From assembly GCF_041240605.1 (NCBI RefSeq), contig NZ_CP162487.1, positions 2,301,001 through 2,365,000 on the forward strand: a DNA stretch of 64,000 bases. The letters run 5' to 3'. The position numbers and the translations under genes were made by a program. The notes under the pieces are model-generated. The model worked only from the letters and a program-made list of their open reading frames with translations. It had not been told where the DNA came from and did not search any database. The stretch's first letter is position 1. Every line of letters begins with the position of its first letter. The DNA comes from Xanthomonas sp. DAR 80977. Lineage in GTDB: Bacteria > Pseudomonadota > Gammaproteobacteria > Xanthomonadales > Xanthomonadaceae. Below are positions 57,639-64,000 of this stretch, in pieces.

Positions 57639-58538
57639 CTACCAACCCAGCGCGCGCAGCTCCGTGCGGTCGCGTGAACGCTCCCAGACCCGCGCGAACG
57701 CGTCGCGCAGCTGGCGTGCGCGGCCGCCGCCGAGCAGATCGGTCTCGCCGTCGTAACGGTGACCCAGCGCACGGAAGTAGTAGCCGCCGCCATCGTCGAC
57801 CAGGTAGGCCGTCGCATCGCCCCGGTCGACCGGATCGACCACTTCACGGAAGCGGAACACGCTGGGCAGGCGCTGCGCCAGGGCCAGCAGCGGCGCGGCG
57901 GCGCGCTGCGGGGCGGCCGCGTCGTGCAGCAGCACGCGCACCTGCTTGTCGCGCGCGGCCACCGCGAAGCGGCGCAGTTGCGCGAGCAGCGGCGGGCTGT
58001 CCAGCAGGCCCGGATCCAGCGCGCGGCTGTAGATCAGCAGCTGGCGCCGCGCCTGCGCGACCACCGCGGCACTGGCCGCGATCGCCGCGGCCAGGTCCTC
58101 CACCGCGGCGGCGGCGCCGAGCAGCCGCTGCATCGGCTGGGGGTCGCCGGCGGCGCCGGCAACGCGCGCGCCGACCGGCAGGAAGCCGTGCCGGGCATAG
58201 AAATCCATCGCGGCCGGCGGCGCCTGCAGGCGCAGCCGCGGCCAGTGCCGGCGCTGCGCTTCGGCCACCAGCGCGGCCAGCAGCGCGCTGCCGACGCCGC
58301 GGCCGCGCCAGGCCGGCAGTACCGCCATGCAGCCGATGCGCTGCTCGGGACTCAGCCGCGCGCTGCCGAGCGGCTGGCCGTCGCCGGCACGGGCCAGGAC
58401 GTGGTAGCTCAGCGCATCCAGGGCCTGGCTGGCCGCATCCGCATCCGCCGGCAGGCCGGCGCGCTCGCGCAGCGCGCGCAGTTCGTCCGCCTGGCGGGCC
58501 GGGTCGAGCGGTTCGATGCGGAAGCCGGGGGCGGGCAT
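57639..58538 (-). CDS. GNAT acetyltransferase fused to a PLD-like C-terminal domain
   Basis: 299 residues. The N-terminal GNAT domain (about 1-145) has the acetyl-CoA loop RGRGVGSALL, preceded by GCMAVLPAW and followed by MDFYARHGFLPVG. The C-terminal ~150 residues (LLIYSRALDPGLLDSPPLLAQLRRFAVAARDKQVRVLLHD) resemble a single phospholipase-D-like lobe without a clear HKD motif. The substrate is unknown. It is ten bases downstream of roxA, on the same strand, so the two are probably co-transcribed. The start at 58538 is chosen since the longer frame overlaps the roxA end. Confidence 0.8.
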   Translation of the reverse strand: MPAPGFRIEPLDPARQADELRALRERAGLPADADAASQALDALSYHVLARAGDGQPLGSARLSPEQRIGCMAVLPAWRGRGVGSALLAALVAEAQRRHWPRLRLQAPPAAMDFYARHGFLPVGARVAGAAGDPQPMQRLLGAAAAVEDLAAAIAASAAVVAQARRQLLIYSRALDPGLLDSPPLLAQLRRFAVAARDKQVRVLLHDAAAPQRAAAPLLALAQRLPSVFRFREVVDPVDRGDATAYLVDDGGGYYFRALGHRYDGETDLLGGGRARQLRDAFARVWERSRDRTELRALGW

Positions 58539-58548
58539 GGCGGGCGGA

Positions 58549-59787
58549 TCAGTCCTGTGCGTCGGCATCCCCGTCGCCGTCGTCGGCTTCGTCCAGTGGC
58601 TGATAGAAGCCGGCTTCGACCAGCTGCAGCAAGGTCTCGCGGCCGGTGGCGGACAGCGCCGCGTAGTCGCCGCCGTCGATCTGCTCGGCCGCGGCCAGGC
58701 GCCGCGCATCCTTCAGCGGCAGGGCGAATTCCAGGCCGCTGCAGAACAGGGTGGCGCCGCGCGTGGCCCGGCGCCAGGCCGGCCGCGCCCAGGGGTGGCG
58801 CTGCAGGACCAGGCCCTGTTCCAGCGCCGCGGCCACTTCCCCGGCCGCCGGCGGGTTGGCCGGCGGCAGGATCTCGCCGGCGGCGCGGTAGGTGGTGATG
58901 AAGCGGCCGAACCAGGCGCCGAGGCGGTCGGGGTCGTTCATGCGCAGTGCGTTCAGCGCCTCGATCACGCGGCCCATCGCCGCCGCGTCGATCTCGTACG
59001 GATCGGCCGGGACCTGCAGGTCCGGGTCGCGGTAGCGCAGCGCCTCGTCGGCGCCGTCGATCAGGGTGTCCAGGTAGTCGCCGATCAGCTCGGCCGAGGA
59101 CGGCGCGCGCATGCCCACCGAGAAGGTCAGGCAGGCGTCCTCGGCGACGCCGTGGTGCGGCACCAGCGGCGGCAGGTACAGCATGTCGCCGGGGCCGAGC
59201 ACCCACTCGTGGGTCGGGGTGAAGCTGCGCAGCAGCTTCAGCTCGACGTCCTCGCGGAAATCGGTCGGCGGCACGGCGCGGCCCAGCGCGGCGCTGGCGT
59301 CGATCTGCCAGCGGCGGTGACCGTGCGCCTGCAGCAGGAACACGTCGTAGTGGTCCACGTGCGCGCCGACCGAGCCGCCGGGCGCGGCGAAGCTGACCAT
59401 CACGTCGTCCACCCGCCAGCGCGGCAGGAAGCGGAACTGCTCGAGCAGGGCGCGGATGTCCGGGTCCCACTTGTCGACGTCCTGCACCAGCAGGGTCCAG
59501 TCGTGGTCGGGCATGCCGGGGAACTCGCTCTCCTGGAACGGGCCGCTGCGCACGCTCCAGCGGTCGCTGGCGCGGTCGTGCACGATCAGCCGCGACAGCG
59601 CGGCCTCCTCGCAGGCCAGCCCGGCCAGGTCGCCCGGCTCGATCGGCGAGACGAAACCGGGGAAGGCGTTGCGGATCAGCAGCGGCCGCTTGTGCCAGTA
59701 GTCGCGCAGGAAGGTCGCGGCGGGCATGCCCAGCGGCAGTTGCCGGGTGGCGTCGATCTCGATCGGGAACGGGGTGGGTTTCTTCAT
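58549..59787 (-). CDS. roxA: Ribosomal oxygenase RoxA (uL16 arginine hydroxylase, YcfD type)
   Basis: A 412-residue Fe(II)/2-oxoglutarate-dependent JmjC/cupin enzyme that in E. coli hydroxylates an arginine of ribosomal protein L16. Landmarks are FLRDYWHKRPLLIRNAFPGF near the N-terminus, the iron ligands His143 and Asp145 (HVDHYDVF) and His211 in LPPLVPHHG. The C-terminal half holds the dimerisation and winged-helix parts. The start at 59787 gives MKKPTPFPIEIDATR. It is close to sucA, whose substrate 2-oxoglutarate is also its cosubstrate, though they are not coupled. Confidence 0.9.
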   Translation of the reverse strand: MKKPTPFPIEIDATRQLPLGMPAATFLRDYWHKRPLLIRNAFPGFVSPIEPGDLAGLACEEAALSRLIVHDRASDRWSVRSGPFQESEFPGMPDHDWTLLVQDVDKWDPDIRALLEQFRFLPRWRVDDVMVSFAAPGGSVGAHVDHYDVFLLQAHGHRRWQIDASAALGRAVPPTDFREDVELKLLRSFTPTHEWVLGPGDMLYLPPLVPHHGVAEDACLTFSVGMRAPSSAELIGDYLDTLIDGADEALRYRDPDLQVPADPYEIDAAAMGRVIEALNALRMNDPDRLGAWFGRFITTYRAAGEILPPANPPAAGEVAAALEQGLVLQRHPWARPAWRRATRGATLFCSGLEFALPLKDARRLAAAEQIDGGDYAALSATGRETLLQLVEAGFYQPLDEADDGDGDADAQD

Positions 59788-59967
59788 GGGCGGGTGGTCC
59801 GGCAGGGGCGAGGCCGACAACCGTGCCGGCGATGCCCGCCATTGTCGCCCAGCCCGCCGCGCGGTGCGTTGTGCGTACGCATGGCGGCGGCGCCGGCGAC
59901 GTGCTTGCGCAGGCGCGGCGGCCGTCGCGATCGTGCTGTCGCAGTGGCCTGCGGGCACCGCGCCGGT

Positions 59968-59973
59968 TTGACA
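59968..59973 (+). promoter_or_regulatory. Candidate -35 for the OmpA-repeat lipoprotein
   Basis: A perfect TTGACA at 59968-59973, 52 bases before the ATG at 60026. The -10 at 16-18 bases spacing is poor (GCTGAA or TGAAGT), so this is only a candidate. The rest of the 238-base gap after roxA is featureless. Confidence 0.3.
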
Positions 59974-60025
59974 AGCGGCCTGCGCGCAAGCTGAAGTGCG
60001 CGCCTCAGGACCAGGAGGGAAGGGA

Positions 60026-61207
60026 ATGCGTTCACTGCCGATCTTGCTGTCGTCGCTGTTGCTGGCCGGGTGCGGGGGCGCGGACACGCCGGCTGCGCCG
60101 TCCGCACCCGCACCCGCAACGGCCAAGCCCGCGGACACGCCCGCAACCGCGGCGGCCGATACCGCGCCGGTGCCGGAATTTCCGGCCATTCCGCTGATCG
60201 TGGTCCCGGAAATCCTCGGGGTGACGCCGGCGCAGCGCGCACTGGAAGCCTCCATGAAAGGCATCCTGGATCCGATCCAGGGCGTCAGCGTCGCGCCGGC
60301 GCGCTGCGGCACCGGGGGCGTGCTGGTCAACGATGCCGGCATCACCGGCGTCGATGCGCAGGGCAATCTGCTGCGCAACGGCGACGACGGCCTGTTCCAG
60401 ATCAAGGCCGACGGCAGCGGTACGGCCAACTTCGAAGGCGGCCTGGTCCAGGTCAACGCCGACGGCAGCGGCACCATCAACGGCACCGTCGGCGACGGCG
60501 AGGACGCGATCGTGCGCGTACAGGCGGACGGTTCGGGCAGCTACAACGGCCCGGCCGGGCTGATCACGCTGGACGGCAGGGGCGCGGGCAGCTGGAACGG
60601 CGACAGCGGCCTGATCCAGAACCATGGCGACGGCAGCGGCACCTGGAACGGCTCGCGGGGCCTGGTGACCATCAACGCCGACGGTTCCGGCACCTGGAAC
60701 GGCGAGCAGGGCCTGATCCGCAACAACGGCGACGGCACCGGCGTGGTCGGCACGCCGGGACGCACGCTGGCGATGGCGCCGCTGCCCAGGGTGCCGCCGG
60801 CCGGGCGCTTCCCGCCGCTGCGCAAGTTCGCCCCGCCCGGCGCCCCGTGCGGCTACCTGATCACCTTGAACGACCGCGTGCTGTTCGACTTCGACAAGGC
60901 GCAGATCCGCGCCGATGCCGCGCAGGTGCTGGATACGCTGGGCAAGGCGTTGGCGAGCGTGCCGGCGCGCGACCTGGAAGTGGGCGGGCACACCGACAGC
61001 AAAGGCGACGACGCCTACAACCAGGCCTTGTCCGAACGCCGTGCCGCGGCGGTGCTCGAAGCGTTGCGCGCGCGCGGCCTGGCGCTGCAGGCGTCGGCGA
61101 AGGGCTACGGGGAGTCGCGGCCGGTGGCGCCGAACCAGGTGCAGGGCCAGGACAATCCCGCCGGGCGGCAGTTGAACCGGCGCGTGGAGATCTTCGTCAG
61201 GACCTGA
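60026..61207 (+). CDS. OmpA-family lipoprotein with seven 17-residue repeats
   Basis: 393 residues. The lipoprotein signal ends LLLAGC with Cys16. An Ala/Pro linker follows. Residues ~123-244 contain seven repeats of about 17 residues with pattern GLxxxNADGSGTWNGxx (one copy has a five-residue insert), likely a beta-solenoid or stacked beta-strands. Residues ~278-393 are an OmpA peptidoglycan-binding domain (RVLFDFDKAQIRADA, GHTDSKGDD, ALSERRAAAVLEAL, NRRVEIFV). It probably forms an outer-membrane-to-wall link with a repeated spacer. GGAGGGAAGGG just before the ATG at 60026 decides the start. The DUF3060-type gene converges with it. Confidence 0.85.
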   Translation: MRSLPILLSSLLLAGCGGADTPAAPSAPAPATAKPADTPATAAADTAPVPEFPAIPLIVVPEILGVTPAQRALEASMKGILDPIQGVSVAPARCGTGGVLVNDAGITGVDAQGNLLRNGDDGLFQIKADGSGTANFEGGLVQVNADGSGTINGTVGDGEDAIVRVQADGSGSYNGPAGLITLDGRGAGSWNGDSGLIQNHGDGSGTWNGSRGLVTINADGSGTWNGEQGLIRNNGDGTGVVGTPGRTLAMAPLPRVPPAGRFPPLRKFAPPGAPCGYLITLNDRVLFDFDKAQIRADAAQVLDTLGKALASVPARDLEVGGHTDSKGDDAYNQALSERRAAAVLEALRARGLALQASAKGYGESRPVAPNQVQGQDNPAGRQLNRRVEIFVRT

Positions 61208-61258
61208 GCGCGGCGCGCGGTCCGGCCGCGGGCGGCCGGTCGCGTGGCCGGTCTGCGC

Positions 61259-61894
61259 TCAGTTGCCGGTGACGTGATTGTCGCGGCCGTAGTCCTGGAC
61301 CTGGGCCGTGCCGGTCTGCTGGCTGAGCTGGTTCTTGCTGCCGTGCAGGGTCACCGAGCCGATGGCGACCGCGCGCAGCTGGTTATCGTCGCCCGGCACC
61401 GCCAGCGTCTCGATGCGGCCCATCTGCAGGTTGCCGTGGCGGCCGAACAGCTCGACGTTCTTGGCATCGCTGCGCATGACCACCTGCGCGTTGTCGCCGA
61501 CCACGCGCACGCCGTCGGCGTGCTCGATCTGCAAGGTGGCGTCCGCACCCAGCAGCGCGATCATGCCGCACTGCCCGCGCAGCACCAGCTTGGCACCGCG
61601 GCCGGTGATGTCCACATTCTGGCCGTCGCAGTCGATCGTGCCGCTGGTCGAGGTCACCAGCAGCGTCGGGCGTTCGCCGTCCGGCTGGCCGCCGACCTGC
61701 GCATCGCCCGCCGCCTGCGCCGACACGCTGGGCACTGCAGGTACCGGCGCGATCGGTGCCGCTGGCGCCGTGGCGGAGGCGGGCGATGTCGCGGCTGCAG
61801 CCGTGGGTGCGGCCTCGGCGGCGGCGGGAGAGGGCTGCTGGGTGCAGGCAGCCAGCGCCAGCAGCGGCAGGCAGAACAACGGATTCCGTGTCAT
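61259..61894 (-). CDS. DUF3060-type lipoprotein
   Basis: 211 residues. The signal ends LALAAC with Cys17, then ~55 residues of Ala/Pro/Ser linker. The C-terminal ~130 residues are built of short strands (LLVTSTSGTIDCDGQNVDITGRGAKLVLRGQCG, ATLQIEHADGVRVVGDNAQVVMRS, NQLRAVAIGSVTLHGSKNQLSQ), the repeating G-x-V/N pattern of DUF3060, likely a small beta-helix. Two cysteines (CDG and GQCG) may form a disulfide. Function unknown. It converges with the OmpA-repeat lipoprotein and lies 68 bases after purB's stop on the same strand direction. Confidence 0.8.
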   Translation of the reverse strand: MTRNPLFCLPLLALAACTQQPSPAAAEAAPTAAAATSPASATAPAAPIAPVPAVPSVSAQAAGDAQVGGQPDGERPTLLVTSTSGTIDCDGQNVDITGRGAKLVLRGQCGMIALLGADATLQIEHADGVRVVGDNAQVVMRSDAKNVELFGRHGNLQMGRIETLAVPGDDNQLRAVAIGSVTLHGSKNQLSQQTGTAQVQDYGRDNHVTGN

Positions 61895-61962
61895 CGCATC
61901 ACTCCTTGTCGGGTTTCGAAAGCGCTGGTGCCACGCCGGCGCGGGCGGCCGGCGCGCCGTGC

Positions 61963-63366
<1,404 letters not shown>

Positions 63367-63528
63367 CTACGCCGGCCGCGCGCCGGCCATGCCGCCGGCG
63401 GCGCGGCGTCGGGTGGCGATCACGGCCGCGCCCGCGGCGCCGGGCTGAACGCAGCACCGCATGCGCGCTGCCGGCCATAAGCGAACCGGCGCGTACGCTT
63501 TTATCGTGTCGCCACCCTCACTGCCGCC

Positions 63529-64000
63529 ATGTCCGCCATGCGCCCGATCCTCGCCTGCCTTGCCGCCGCCGCCATGACCGCCACGCTGCCGGCGGCCGCG
63601 CAGGATCCCGGCTTCCTGGCGCAGGCCGCGGCGCTGTACCGGGTGCCGCCGGCGATCGCCGCGTGCCGTGCCGGCGAGCTGCAGCCGCTGCAGCGGCGCC
63701 AACTGCTGGCCTTGATCAACGACATCCGCCGGCTGCATGGGCTCGCCGCGGTGGGCTACGACGAGGCGGCCGAGGCCGAGGCCACCCAGGCGGCGCTGAT
63801 CATCGCCGCCAACGGCCGGCTCAGCCACGCGCCGACGCCGGCTTGGCGCTGCTACTCGGCCGCCGGTGCCAAGGGCGCGCGCAGCAGCCTGATCTACGGC
63901 GGGGTCAGTTCGCCTTACCTGGCCTTCGCCGGGGTCGAGGAGATCGTGGTCGACTGGCTGACCGACAGCAACAACGCCAGCGCCGGCGGACTCGGCCACC
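63529..64000 (+). CDS. CAP/SCP-like exported protein, N-terminal part
   Basis: An open frame from the ATG at 63529 (or 63538) runs off the window end with no stop, giving 157 residues. A signal peptide (ILACLAAAAMTATLPAAAQ) precedes DPGFLAQAAALYRVPPAI. From ~60 the pattern LLALINDIRRLHGLAAVGYDEAAEAEATQAALIIAANGRLSH, then TPAWRCYSAAG, is that of a CAP (SCP/TAPS) domain, with the histidine in LSHAPTP. Family roles include peptidoglycan or lipid binding. The 3' part is missing from this window. Confidence 0.75.
   Translation, partial: MSAMRPILACLAAAAMTATLPAAAQDPGFLAQAAALYRVPPAIAACRAGELQPLQRRQLLALINDIRRLHGLAAVGYDEAAEAEATQAALIIAANGRLSHAPTPAWRCYSAAGAKGARSSLIYGGVSSPYLAFAGVEEIVVDWLTDSNNASAGGLGH

Overview
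The window looks like chromosomal core DNA from a gammaproteobacterium of the Xanthomonadaceae, most likely Xanthomonas. The support is very high GC with strong third-position GC, the gene order smpB / ratA-rnfH / bamE / fur / recN / hrcA-grpE-dnaK-dnaJ, the sucA-sucB-lpd block, a Fur without the CxxC pair, and repeat families of the type known from Xanthomonas and Stenotrophomonas. The genus assignment is inference. No prophage, insertion sequence, CRISPR array, rRNA or tRNA gene was seen.

Layout. 0-4.6 kb: a translationally coupled signalling cassette (FIST sensor, soluble histidine kinase, HDOD response regulator, response regulator with a degenerate HD-GYP-like domain). 4.7-8.5 kb: DNA photolyase, a wax ester/diacylglycerol acyltransferase-like protein and an OmpA-type lipoprotein. 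8.5-17.5 kb: a LysR regulator divergent from a five-gene RND efflux operon (atypical SDR, membrane fusion lipoprotein, RND pump, SDR, outer membrane factor). 17.8-21.3 kb: a membrane diguanylate cyclase, a second LysR gene divergent from an azoreductase, and a 57-residue protein. 21.8-25.7 kb: ssrA (tmRNA) and smpB, with a three-part serine hydrolase gene between them (histone-H1-like tail, alpha/beta hydrolase, subtilisin).

25.8-35 kb: ratA-rnfH, bamE divergent from fur, recN divergent from hrcA, then grpE, dnaK and dnaJ. Three sigma32-like promoters can be read in front of hrcA, grpE and dnaK, and no CIRCE operator is present. 35.3-46.8 kb: a secreted 691-residue protein coupled to a DUF3142-type protein, pdxY overlapping an ACT-containing tyrA, a small protein, an MsbA-like ABC exporter overlapping a YigZ/IMPACT gene, an exported peptidase-like alpha/beta hydrolase, and an ECF sigma/anti-sigma pair. 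47-49.9 kb: a 964-residue GAF-GAF-GGDEF-EAL protein. 51-57.5 kb: the 2-oxoglutarate dehydrogenase genes sucA-sucB-lpd followed by a LOG-type hydrolase. 57.6-64 kb: a GNAT fusion protein with the ribosomal oxygenase RoxA, an OmpA lipoprotein carrying 17-residue repeats, a DUF3060-type lipoprotein, purB, and the start of a CAP-like exported protein cut by the window end.

Two things stand out. One is the tripartite serine hydrolase lying between the two trans-translation genes. The other is a family of at least six intergenic elements built from GGGATT arrays, five of them with an inverted second array. They sit beside highly expressed operons and satisfy the G-quadruplex sequence pattern on the strand that is transcribed into them. 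Separate REP (SMAG-like) dimers occur at 27.6-27.9, 40.2 and 50.8 kb, and a different structured intergenic element lies at 50.1-50.45 kb.
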